Shown piece after piece: positions 53,730 to 64,000 of a stretch of 64,000 nt of DNA. The notes under the pieces are model-generated. The model had not been told where the DNA came from. It saw only the letters and a program-made list of their open reading frames with translations, and searched no databases. The stretch's first letter is position 1; every line of letters starts with the position of its first letter. Source of the DNA: Anthostomella pinea (taxonomy: Eukaryota; Ascomycota; Sordariomycetes; Xylariales; Xylariaceae); contig CAUWAG010000012.1 in the NCBI GenBank assembly GCA_963556695.1, positions 4,092,001 through 4,156,000 of the forward strand, written 5' to 3'. Made by a program: the position numbers and the translations under genes.

Positions 53730-55330
53730 CGTGTGCAAACAAACAGAAGCTGCTTGGGGTTGTCGTTATTTTAATCGCTGATTGAAGACAAGTCAGTTTG
53801 GGCCCTCCTCATAAAATTCTCAAGCTTAGGTACTTCTTCTGCACAGACCGTGCTGCGCTTGGTTGCTGTGCAGTACACGATTCTCCGACCCAATCCGGAT
53901 TGAATCTGTTGAGGCAAAGAATTTGTGACGCGGCTGATTAACGAAAAGTGGACGAAAAATTCCGAGCTGGGGGATGCCTAAGGGTCGGTGCAGGATGTGG
54001 CTTAATTGTCGAGTGAACTACTCCAGGTAGACTAGGCGATTGCAGACAATGGTGGTGAGAGGGGCAAGCAGTAGACAATGGTGGTATTTAATCTCGGGTA
54101 TGTGGTGGGGGAGTTGAGCTACATTCTCATTCAAGGTCAATGCTTGGTATGCTCAGGCTGCGAGAAGGACAAAAGGCTATCAATTGATGATGCGATAATG
54201 GATTACATGTACGGATGAGATGGAATACAACTTGGCGGACGTGCTCAAGACAAACAGACACTGGTGGTTGATGAGATCAATGATGGGAAGCCCAGGTGTG
54301 AAATCTGACAGGAGGAGGACAGAATCTTCTCAGGTCTCGGTTTTCTTTTTTCCCGGACTTTTTGTTTTATTTCCTTTGGCTTTCTTTTAGCTATTGCATA
54401 AGCTTCACCCGACCCGGTCCAGTCCTCCAGCTATTGCACCCCTTCATTGCCGCTTTGGCCTCTTTCATTGCCTGATATCAGCCTCCTTCTTTTGATTATT
54501 AGAACATTCCCCCTCAACTATGTACTCACCTCTTCTCCTGAGAGGTAGGATAAAGGGGCAACCAGGAGTATTTCTGTCTTCTGTTCGCTGTCGCCCCAAG
54601 CTTCCAGAACCCCACCAACAGCTCCGGGTCCACATTCACACTAATAAGCGGGTGGCAGCAAACACTTGCATTTTTACCGACCTTGCAATTTGGAAACGAA
54701 GGTGTAGGCTTTCATTAATGCTCTGGTAATCCAATGGCTTTGTCTGGGCTATCACAGGATTCGCTGCTCGTCCTCTGGTAGGTATTGAGCAACCTCAGGG
54801 GGCTGGCAGGAGATGCCCTCGCTATGCTCCGATAAGTGGAAAGCCTCTTTAACCTGATCGTCCCCCTTGCCCACTGCCGGCTAGATGCATGGACTGCAAC
54901 ATAGGTTGTGACACCACTTCCGCTCCGCCCACTTATTCCGCCCTGGTGTCGGCAGACTACCTACATGACGTTGAACCCTTTTCAGTGAGCTTGTACTTCC
55001 AAAGCGACACCAAGATGGACCAAGATGGATCAAGTACATCATCTAGCTTATCATTTTCAAGATGTATCAATCAGGACTACCATAATTGGTATGTACCTAC
55101 CAAGGGTTCAATTTCCCAACGTTGGAACTCCAAGCTATGGCATCCTCCATGGCCTTATGTACTCCCACGTTTCTGCGTCATTTACGGGCCATGTCTCGCG
55201 TGCTTGCTCTTGTGCCTCAACCACTCTCCATGAATTGTGCATGAACGGAACGGGAAGAATCGCGACCGAGATGCAAGCCAGCGTCGAGCTCGCCCGGCTC
55301 TCATACATCGCCGTCGCGAATAGGGGCTGC
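53730..55330. other. 1.6-kb stretch without a supported gene
   Basis: AT/CT-rich sequence with a pyrimidine-rich tract near 54340-54395. Frames are short and motif-free. Confidence 0.4.
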
Positions 55331-55331
55331 A

Positions 55332-56260
55332 TCAACCAGTCAGCAAGGTGGCCAAGAACAAAGAAGAGGAAAGATTCACGGATTCAACAACAATGCCCCT
55401 CTTGAGGAAGACATTACCAGCCGAAATCGAGGCCGCCTTGTCAGGAAACGCATCGCTCAAATAGTTCATGACCGAGTTGAACAGAAGAACGCACAAATGC
55501 GCATACAGCGCGACTCGGTCACTGAAACAAAGTAAGACAAACCGGGATCGCAAACGCGGCCACGAACGAAGGCGGCAGCCGCACTCGGGCTTCAGCTGGC
55601 CATCCTCATTGAACTGGGGCTCGATGTACTGGTACTGATACCAGCAGGAGGGCGGAAGCACGGCATCCACACACCAACAAGAATCCCCAGGAGGGCCACG
55701 CCCTCGTGCCTGAGGCTGAAGCCGTAATTTTCAGTGAACAGGATCGGGAGGCCCTCGGACCAGGTGTACAGTAGGCCGTAGACGAGCGCGATGTACATGT
55801 CCAGCGCAAGCACGATGCGGCTCGGCGAACAGTAGCATGAAGGGGCGCACCAGCGCCATCGTGGTCGTGTCCTTGCCCGTCATGTCCACGCCTGCCGTCT
55901 CAGGCTCCGAAATGAGTCCTTGATTTCCGTCCAGCTTGCGCAGGCGCTGCGTCCGGCGTTGCAGGGTGTTGGCCGAGCTGGTCTCGGCACAACCTTCCGG
56001 TCCTTCTCACCACACATGACAACATCATGGGTAACCCGCGTAGCCGACGACCCGCGCGAAGGACCCTCCAGCATCTCCGGCCCCAACGACGCTCTCCCGT
56101 GCCTCAACCGTCCCCCGAAGACGTCTGCCCATGCGCGGCGATTTCGATACTCGTCGACTTCCGGGCGTGTACGTATTCAGCCCTTATCGAGTCATCGACC
56201 TCCTCGGAGTACCAGAAGGAGCGGCCGACGATGAGCAGGCGCACGATGTTCGCGGGCGAG
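55332..56260 (-). pseudogene. MFS transporter (DHA1 drug-antiporter type), broken
   Basis: Minus-strand fragments in different frames match the second half of a major-facilitator multidrug transporter: ALVRPFMLLFAEP, then after a frameshift DMYIALVYGLLYTW and EGLPILFTENYGFSLRHEGV, then YIEPQFNEDGQLKPE, and finally LLFNSVMNYLSDAFPDKAAS with ISAGN. The first half is only weakly visible upstream. At least three frame changes rule out a working carrier. Fungal DHA1 carriers export drugs or secondary metabolites; no cluster genes surround this one. Confidence 0.75.
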
Positions 56261-56389
56261 TTCTTCTATCTTTGGGGGTGGCAGGAATTCATGTGTTAGT
56301 CGAGGAGATGGCACCCAGTTCCAGACTCTGGGAGGCTGAGGACCTGAAGAATACTTGCTGCGACGCCGATAGGTACGCCAAAGGTGGGT

Positions 56390-56416
56390 GGGGGGGGGGG
56401 GGGGGGGGGGGGGGGG
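56390..56416. repeat. Uninterrupted run of 27 G
   Basis: 27 consecutive G, preceded by GGTGGGT. Such a run can form quadruplexes and is a known sequencing error site. Confidence 0.9.
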
Positions 56417-56419
56417 TCT

Positions 56420-57370
56420 CGTTTATATATGATATTGGGCGTGAAGGGACATCACGGAATACGTCACATGTGATATGTATCGCAATGAACTAGTACATTG
56501 AATACAGTCATTCATTTGAAGTGATGCTCTATCACGACGTTATGGATTACCAATATGCGACTTACCTCACCACCTACATTACGTGACCTACCTACCTTAC
56601 CGACTACATGCCTCTCGAGCCTCATCACGCACTGGCGGTATCCAGGCTCCAATCCGAGTCCGGGATCCCAAGACAAGACAAGCATAGGGAGGGAAGAAAT
56701 AGTTGAGGTTCATTTGCCCAAACCTCACGACATCACTGTGGATGGAAAGAAGAGCGCGATGGCTTCTGACTTCACAAGCCCCCCAGCCCAAAGCCAATCC
56801 CACAAACCACAGCAAGATAAACGTCTACATCCTCGAACTCACCGCACTGAAGACCCGGACGATATCTATGACGTTGAGATAGCGTAAGCCAACAAACGAT
56901 GGACCCAAGCGCTCGGAACACTCATGAAAGTTTAAAAATGCGCCTGCTTTTATTAGCCTCATCGCCTCGTGCCAGCCTACCAGTAGCCTTGGACCTGTCA
57001 ATCGCAGCGTACCTAGACGTTTCCTCACTCGCCCGACTACCTGACGATAAATATGCCCAATCGTGCTGCATACGCTTCGAATAGGACCGACGATGGCGTC
57101 CTGTCAGATGGATGATCGGGGTAGGTGCTTGCATGGGACGATCACGGCCGCACGTGTCATCAAGAGAACAGGTTCTACTCAAAAACGAAGAAACGATATG
57201 TGCGTTCAGACATGATTCGATCATGGATATCCAGCATCGCTCATGAGTTGTAAAATAACATATTCCTAAACGCCTCGCCAATGCAAATGAGAGCCTGTCC
57301 AAGCCTGGCAGACCAAGAACACCCCAGCCTATGCGCCGCCAAAAGGTGAAGAAACACAGCAAACATCGGA
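56420..57370. other. Intergenic, no gene seen
   Basis: A 110-codon frame at 56555-56887 and a 146-codon minus frame at 56922-57362 have no motif or splice support and are not called. Confidence 0.4.
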
Positions 57371-57371
57371 C

Positions 57372-59620
57372 CTAACAAGCACGCCCAATGAGAAGCCCTT
57401 CGCACGCACGGTCGACTGTACGCCCACCCATTCCAGGGACCGTGCGTAGTTGTGTCAGCGAAGCGATGAGACCACCATCTCCCTCGGACATCAACTCCAG
57501 GTAATCCACCAGGTCCCTTGCCTTTTTGGGTCCGAACCCTTGCAGACTCATGATCATGGCGACATCCCTCGAGTTGATGATATCCAACAGGTCCTGTGAC
57601 GATGGTCCATCCTCTATCGTGGATATAGGCGCTACTTTCACGGCTCGTGACTTCTTGCCCTTCTTCTTCCTCCCTACGAAGCTCTCGTCATCAACGTCTG
57701 CCTCAGCGCCGATGTAGTCGTCGATGTCTTCAGCCTTTCGGCTGGACTTTTTGGCTTTCCTCTCGACGGGTTGCTCATCGTCATCTCTCAGATCGCTGGC
57801 TTCCATGTCACGGCCGTCCTTCTTATCCTCAAGTCGAGCTTTTAGCTTCTCGATTTTGCCGATGAGCTTCGCCTGACCTGGGAAGAACGGCAATGCCATC
57901 TCGTACATCTTCAGTGCGCTGGCATCTTGACCACGCTCCTTGCGTTGCCGCGCCATTAGCAGAAAACGTAAACCCTCCGAGCGCGTGTCGTCATGCCGTC
58001 CGTCTTCAATACGCCTCTCCAAAGCCTCGAGGCGCTTCTGTACCTCGTCGTTGACCTCCGGCGGCACTGGTGCAGACTGAGTCCGGGAAGCCAGGATCTC
58101 ACTGACTTTCTTCTCCACCATCGCCTCGATCAGATCTGCCGATATCGCTGGCTGGGAGGGTTTCGCGTGCCGAGGCACAAGGGTCGGACGTGGGATCTCT
58201 GGGCGAGTGATCTTGGAAGGTCGGCTACCACCATCTGACTCGGAAATCCGCTTCTGTGTATTGGTGTTGGAGGTTCGCTTGATAGCAGTGTTCGCGCCGG
58301 GTCGAGATGTCGGTATAGGCTTCAACTTATCGGTATAGACATTGAAGGCCTTGACTGGACGGTCGGAAGGTTTGGACTCTGCTGCCGCCGCTGCTGCTAC
58401 CGCTCCCGAATGAATGTTATGCGCATTGGCCAGCGGCCGCAGAGGCTGGCGAGCCATGCCTGTGGCGGACGAGTTCGAGTTCATCCGCGGCGCTTGTTTG
58501 TAGACAATCTCATTCTCAATCTCCCGCACTTCGATTCGCTTCGCTCTTGAGCTGACATTGAGACTGCTGAGTGTATCGAGGTGGTAGCTGCGCAGTGGAG
58601 CAAGGTTGAGGATCATGATGGTAATGCCGTTGTTCTGGCCAAGGGAAAGGATGCGCGTCATCTTGGATTCCCTGAAAGGAATGCGGCGCTCGCCTCTGGA
58701 GATGGCATCTATGCACTGGCTTAGCACGAACAAACTCTTGTTGATTGCAGCAGACTCGACGAGTCTCTCTTTGCCATTGTCAGTCCGTCGGTTATCTTCG
58801 GATCCAGCCAAATCAATGGCTGAAGCCGTGCTCTCATGAACCATATCTCCAGTAACCTGTGTGACCTTCACCCGCAGGATCGCGTGACTTCTGCTGCTGT
58901 GCGCGTTGAGCTTGGTGGCTGCCGTCACGCGGTTGATGTTGGACTCGATATATAAGCGTTCGAAATCCTTCAGCTCCTCGCAAGGGCGCTCCGACAGACC
59001 CGCGACGACTGTCTTGCCATTGGCCTCGGCGCGTAGGGGCAGACCCGAGGGCGTTCGCTTCTCGAGCGGTTCGAGGAGGTCGAAGACCTTGTCGTTGTAG
59101 ATCTCGTAGTAAGAAAGCGCGACAGACACGGTGGTGTCGCCCCCTGAGTCCTTGGTGATCTTCTTTGCTCTACGAAAGACACCACTAAGGAGTCGAGGGA
59201 TGACGCCGCGCTCCGCCAGTTTCAACCCGCCACGCATTGTATGTGTCTTTCCGGTTCCGGTAACACCATAGGCGAAGATCGTCACGTCGAGGCCTTGGAA
59301 GAGGGATTTCAGGTGAGGAGCGACTGTTATTCCGGACGTGTCAGTCAATGCTGGCAACGTTGAAAGACGTGCAAGGGGATAAGGCTCTCGAGGTCGACCC
59401 AACGCGTACCTTCTGCTGTAAACAAGTGTTCCTGGGTAGCCTGGTTGTCGTAGACGCTGTTGAAGGCAAAGGAGAACTCCTCTGCCTCATTCTTCGGACT
59501 TGGGATCTTGACGACATTGCTGGTCTTTCTATCGTCATTACTGGCGGCGGTGACGATGATGTCCTTGTCCAGCTCGCTTTCCAGCAGCGGACGTATTCGT
59601 GCGACGACCCTTACAGACAT
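57372..59620 (-). CDS. Kinesin-10 (Kid/KIF22-like) chromokinesin
   Basis: Exons 59620-59410 and 59323-57372 (720 residues); the 86-nt intron runs from GTACGC to ACAG. The motor is N-terminal: VRVVARIRPL, P-loop GVTGTGKTHTM, switch I NAHSSRSH and switch II AIDLAGSE, then a neck, a basic Pro/Ser-rich region and a predicted coiled coil. Residues 640-715 form a helix-hairpin-helix domain (MSLQGFGPKKARDLVDYLEL, then LRTVPGMGGRTVDRACEG), as in KIF22, which uses it to hold chromosome arms. It should act in the mitotic nucleus/spindle as a plus-end motor bound to chromatin. In-frame ATG 59650 adds ten residues; 59620 begins right before the family start. Motif residues are intact. Confidence 0.92.
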
Positions 59621-59659
59621 TGTGCCGTTCAATTGGGAGAGCAGGGTCAATTGGCGCGT

Positions 59660-60410
59660 GTGAGGACAGAGTCATGCAATCCTTGGTGTTATCAAGTACG
59701 GGTATGATGTCGAAGCTTTGGTTTTCAATAATGGTGTGTGTTATGGCTGCAATTATCAATACCAGGTATTTGGTGTAGTGCAGAGCCCAGACAAACCGGC
59801 AGTTTCACTATGAATTGAAAGTGGAGCGGTCGTTGCTAGGGAGCAACGCCCCATCAAACCCCGAAAATCGCTCCCGAGTGCCCGTCGGCCGCTAAACTCC
59901 CACTGGGACATGCAGTGGTTAACGCCGACGCGCCGGGCCACACTCAACACTTCCCAGGTCTCTCAGTCTCTCGCCTGGCTGGACCTCAACTTCGTTAATT
60001 CGGTTCGTCTCCGTCAATATTATCTATGTCAATATATATATATACTATCATATGAAGGATCGCAATACCCTATCGCTCTTGCTCCTAGCAAACGATTATA
60101 CTCACGAATCACGTTCTGTCTTATGAGACAGGCAGGTCGCATCATGGCATTACCTATGCACCAACCAGACCTTAACAGCTACGTGGTGTGGCTATGCAGT
60201 GTGAGGCAGCCTGCATGACAACAGGATGGTCACCTGCCGAGTCTAGGTACGGTCGCATGTCGACATCACCTGCCTGCTAGCTGTTTCGTGTGAATAATCC
60301 AAGTCTCTCGCCATCAATGAGCATCCAGCTGCCTTCGCCATTCTCTCCTATCGACCCTAGCTAGCCAGGTTGAACACCTCAATCCGGCCAGTGGCCCAGA
60401 GAGTCTTACA
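59660..60410. other. Intergenic, no gene seen
   Basis: Shared upstream region of the kinesin gene and the pseudogene to the right. An AT-rich TATATATATA run lies at about 60035-60046. Confidence 0.4.
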
Positions 60411-62765
60411 TTATGTCGTTCGGCTGGTCCGCTGGCGACTTGCAGCCGCCCTCACCCTTTCATACAATCTCCACGAATCACTAGACAGCTGTGATGGAGC
60501 GGCTGGCGAATACCGCGAGGCTATTTTCTTCCTCAACGACCTGAAACCCACCCTGGAGCCTCTGAGAACATTCACGGCATGGAACGCATACCCGAGCTAT
60601 GGGAAGCAGATACGAGACCAGGTGGATTTCATCAAAGGCCCCGTTGACGAGTTTCTTCGGGCAGTCCTCAAATACGAGCCTAGCCTAGGCACAAAGGCTA
60701 AGGATGGACACCATCGGCACGTACTACGGAAGTTGCAGTGGCATGTTTCCATGTCAAAGAAGGTGACGGCGCTGAGGAGCAAGATTGAGTCGCACATGCG
60801 CATTCTTGACTCTTTGATGAAGAGGCTGACTCTGTACGTCTTTCCTGGCAAAGTTGAGAGCTTATAATATCGCCGGGATAAGTTATTCCATGTGGACTAA
60901 CAGCTCCCCAAAGGGACGTGGTTGTGACAACACAAGAGAACCTTCCAGAGAAAGCTTCGCACGATTTTCCAACAGACCATTTGCCCGGAGCTGCTCTCCG
61001 TACTTCGAACACCAACACCCTCACAGGGATAGGCCGGAAATATGGACCGAGCTTTACACCAACTTGGCTTTACGTACGGAAGAGTTAAGGCAATGTACCG
61101 AGGATTCGATAGCCACAGAGGCGGGTTGAAGCTTTGTTGAGCGTTCAACATGCCCTGCCCATCAAATACGCAGCGAAAGTCTCATCGTACCTCGACCGAG
61201 GAGACTCTGAGGCTTCGAAGCACGGTGCTACCTCTGGCCGAATAAGTCTCATTTCAGGGACGACAGAATCACTACCAGGAGTGTGCGTATCAGATCCTCA
61301 AAATATGAACTGCCTGAGCTGATGTGAAACAGATACTACCTTGTCCTACTCTATCTTGGTTACTTTCTGCGAAATCTATTGTAAGTACACATCACCTTTA
61401 CCATTGGTGTATCATATTGTATTGATTCGGGTTCCTCAAGCCTCACGTTATCGCAGCTGGTGCAGCCGTCTCGGAGGCTGTTGCCCATGTGGGATCCCAA
61501 ATTCAACATCTCCTTCCTTGACGCTGTGGGGAGCCCGCCGCGAATTCTCCCCTACGAGCACTTCAAGTACTTCAAGGTGCGTTCAACTTCATCATTCCTG
61601 ACGAAGTCGTGGAGTCTGAATCATGATGCCAACCCTCATCGTTAGGTACTCCAAACCTTCATACAAGAAGAATTCAAAGGAGTTCCCCTCATCGAACGCG
61701 GGCGTTACCTAATACTTAGTACTGTGAATAACCGGTTTCTCGACGAGAAGAGTTGGCGCCGCTCAGTTGCCCCTGGAAGTACAGTTGCCATGTCGGCTCT
61801 TGTGCGGACACAGAGAGAAGACGCAGATGACTTCCCACTGGGCGTTAAGACAGAGAGATGTCCAGATTCATCTTGCGATGGGAGGTGGGCGAGGCCAGCA
61901 AGCCAAAAATGGACCAAATGGTAACGGACAACGTACGGATCAGTGAACATTGCTGACTTCGCGTGTAGCCTCATTTGCACTAAAGAAGTTCTCAGCACAG
62001 AATCAGGTCCCAGCGATTCTTTCAAAGACAGCGGTCTAACGGATTTTGAAGAACCAAATTCTCTATCCCCGGAGAGATCCATGCGAACCAAGCGAACTCA
62101 TGCAACATTCCCTAGTGAACCGGAGAGAGATTCTCAGCGGGCCTCCAGCCCTGATGTAGAGAACTCGGACAACGGGCACTCTGACCTCGATGATGATATC
62201 TCCCTATTCAAAAGGAAAGTCAGGCAGATGGGGAACGTACGGATCCACGCGCTGCCTAGCACCTGTACGACTCACTACGAGAAGTTTGACATCATGCATG
62301 TCAGAGAAATGTTCCCGGCAGCTTCGGAGGGTATCATCCAGAAACTCGGGTTGGCAAACTCTCGCAGACGCCAACTTTTCAAATACACAGAGGCTCAATG
62401 GCTCGGCGAAGCGTCCAAATTCATCAAGAATTCGCAGCAGGCGGCAAAGGACGACATGTCTATTGGGTATGTCCGAAGCCACATATCGGAAGTTGATTTT
62501 TTGGTCAATTACCACGCGATGCCTCGGTACCCCGAATATTGAGAACTTCTGCGTAGGACAAGCCTGGATACATCCCGCATCCGAGCCAATGGTGACCCAC
62601 GACGGCTCTTTGCCTTGGAGAGCAACGGGAAAGTTGCTTGAAATGACCAACAGACACCGAAGCAATGAGCCACACAGGTGCTGTGGCATGTCGTTCAATG
62701 TTAGGTCAGAAACCTTAGGGTACTTGTCTGCGGCTCTTGCGCTTGCAATCGCAAGGTCTAGATGA
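60411..62765 (+). pseudogene. Fungal signalling-type protein with ubiquitin-like (ULD_2-like) region, broken
   Basis: The order of parts is that of a known fungal architecture. It starts MSFGWSAGDL at 60411, then a 1-nt loss shifts into AAALTLSYNL and GAAGEYREAIFFLNDLKPTL (60440-60835), the N-terminal domain common to fungal STAND-like and related proteins. Frames then alternate (VVVTTQENLPE, LRTIFQQTICPELL, DRPEIWTELYTNL). From 61460 comes the ubiquitin-like region: PSRRLLPMWDPKFNISFLDA, PPRILPYEHFKYFK, then after an intron (61580-61645) FIQEEFKGVPLIERGRYLIL and NNRFLDEKSWRRSVAPGS. A third part (61970-62540) ends with FDIMHVREMFPAASEG and LGLANSRRRQLFKY, then shifts frame again. The ULD_2 label is from memory of the family. 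At least three indels make it non-functional. Confidence 0.7.
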
Positions 62766-62769
62766 TCGA

Positions 62770-63415
62770 GATTGTCGGGTAGCTTCTTGATGGCTTCGCT
62801 TTTTGTTATCTTTTGGGGTATTTGGGTTTGGCTCCTCCCTTCGGTCGAAGAGCTTAAAATAAAAACACATCGTGGTTGCAACTCGAAGGCATCCTTACCG
62901 TTGTAGTCGTACCAATGTTTGTCATAGAAATTATGCCAGTAGCAGTGTAATGATCTCCGCCTAGTCGAAGCATGTCTCGTATTTAGAGGGAAACACCAGT
63001 GAAGCCTCTGACAGAGTGACACGCCCATAATGAACGTAGAGTCACTAGGGAATCTTGGGAATTTATGTTTCAAGTTTCAGGTCCGCTTTGGCATCTTCCT
63101 CAATAGGACATATTTCGCACGTAGCTGATGTTTCCAGGGTAAGGACAGACGCCTTTGTTAGGAGGTTTCACTTTGACAAGTGTCTTTAGAAACTCAATGT
63201 TACTGCCGCCCCTATTCACTTCTAAGTTCTCCAGATGCAACATCGATGTTGAAAAGTCGTAAACCATCCGTACACGCTGTCCAATACCAAAGCAAGACGC
63301 ACCCTTAAACAGCCGACGGCTTATTTTCTCCCCTACCGACCTCCAGTCCGCAGGCCGCAGTCCAACAGCTCCATCGCCAGCTCAACTAAGCCCCCGTCGT
63401 CTCCACTCCCTCGCT
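62770..63415. other. Gene-free stretch
   Basis: The long minus frame at 62204-63073 lies antisense to conserved plus-strand coding remnants and is considered a shadow. Confidence 0.4.
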
Positions 63416-63449
63416 CTCTCATCAATCCACAGCGCATACATCGTCCTGA

Positions 63450-63815
63450 TCACACACAGCGCACCGAAAGCAGCACCCAACCCAAAAGCTGCATTGCGCA
63501 GTATGCAGCTGCGCACGTCCACGTCGCGTCACTCGCATTGCTGCCCAAGCCCAAGCCCACAGCACCATCACCACCACACTCGCTGTCAACGCCAGCATCG
63601 CGGCGGCCCAGGATTCCATCACCCGGCAGATAGTCGACAGACTGGTCGGGTGGAAACGGCGGCAGGGGATGCCTGAAGAAGCCCATTGCCAGACGATCGT
63701 TGAGCCACCGAAAGAAGAAGAATGCGGTGGCGAGCTGGATCACGCAGACGAGGGCTGCGGCGAGATATCCGCGGCGGACATAGCGCAGTTGGGCTGGCGG
63801 GAGGGGTGGATACAT
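63450..63815 (-). CDS. Small membrane protein, unknown family, 3' end uncertain
   Basis: The ATG at 63815 starts MYPPLPPAQLRYVRRGYLAA, followed by a membrane span (LVCVIQLATAFFFFRW), giving 121 residues to the stop at 63450. In another frame just downstream, LGAAFGALCVIRTMYALWID and ERAREWRRR (to about 63392) looks like a better second membrane span and basic tail. So either a short intron or a frameshift near 63485 joins the two. ATG 63947 would add 44 residues of Pro/Ser/Gln-rich sequence before the start. Pro-rich N-terminus and two spans suggest a small integral membrane protein. No family recognised. Confidence 0.4.
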   Translation of the reverse strand: MYPPLPPAQLRYVRRGYLAAALVCVIQLATAFFFFRWLNDRLAMGFFRHPLPPFPPDQSVDYLPGDGILGRRDAGVDSECGGDGAVGLGLGSNASDATWTCAAAYCAMQLLGWVLLSVRCV

Positions 63816-64000
63816 GGCGCGTATTGGTCTTCTCTGACTCTGCTGTGTAACGTGTTGATCTGAATGGTGTTGAGGTAGTGGTATCCAGATCCGCGATGCG
63901 GGGGAAAGGGGGTTCTTAAAGAGCCGTGTCTTCCATGTCGTAGTCACATCTGCTGGAGTTTGCCCTCTCGTCGGACCGTTATGAGTAAAGTGAACTCAAG

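Noticed and set aside
62204..63073. 289-codon minus-strand frame
   Set aside because: It lies antisense to plus-strand remnants with clear family motifs, and has no start context or motif of its own.

Overview
The window looks like a piece of a filamentous ascomycete chromosome (Pezizomycotina, probably a Sordariomycete; the class is an inference). Genes carry short GT-AG introns of about 50-140 nt with CTRAY-like branch sites, and the proteins are fungal types: DUF1996, fungal DUF7029/DUF7223-like secreted protein, NCS1 permease, MAK32-like PfkB kinase, L-arabinitol dehydrogenase-like enzyme, ascorbate-oxidase-type multicopper oxidase, kinesin-10. No bacterial operon structure, CRISPR array or rRNA was seen.

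Layout. 1-0.6 kb: end of an unknown gene that runs off the left edge. 0.9-1.5 kb: tRNA-derived SINE. 2.0-3.9 kb: decayed pogo/Fot1 DNA transposon with intact inverted repeats. 4.6-5.8 kb: secreted DUF1996 protein. 6.6-9.0 kb: SRPK-like protein kinase. 9.0-14.6 kb: full-length Tad-type LINE. 14.8-20.2 kb: Ty1/copia retrotransposon. 20.7-21.6 kb: a protein of no recognised family ending in a 14-residue Cys/His tandem repeat. 22.1-22.6 kb: second SINE. 23-28 kb: Cys-rich surface protein and a large secreted protein. 29-32.4 kb: divergent pair of PfkB kinase and NCS1 permease. 33-34 kb: solo LTR and small secreted protein. 36-37 kb: Rei1-like protein lacking the usual N-terminus. 37.8-41 kb: three MITEs around a broken AAA+ ATPase gene. 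41.6-43.7 kb: multicopper oxidase. 46-47.8 kb: polyol dehydrogenase with an Asn/Gly repeat leader. 48.7-51.2 kb: transketolase pseudogene holding a fourth MITE. 52.4-53.7 kb: unknown nuclear-looking protein. 55.3-56.3 kb: MFS transporter pseudogene. 57.4-59.6 kb: kinesin-10. 60.4-62.8 kb: pseudogene with an N-terminal domain and ubiquitin-like region seen in fungal proteins. 63.4-63.8 kb: small membrane protein.

The two most informative themes are mobile-element archaeology and one odd gene. The SINE and the LINE share a related 3' tail, and all three insertions have clean target-site duplications, which suggests a SINE moved by a Tad-type LINE. The LINE landed 22 nt before the start codon of the kinase gene, and the copia element landed 166 bp further up. 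Removing both leaves the kinase and the Cys/His-repeat gene head to head about 675 bp apart. Both retroelements have frames kept open except for nonsense codons mostly explainable by C-to-T change, as expected from repeat-induced point mutation (RIP). Several ordinary genes nearby are also broken, so this is probably an accessory, repeat-rich compartment.
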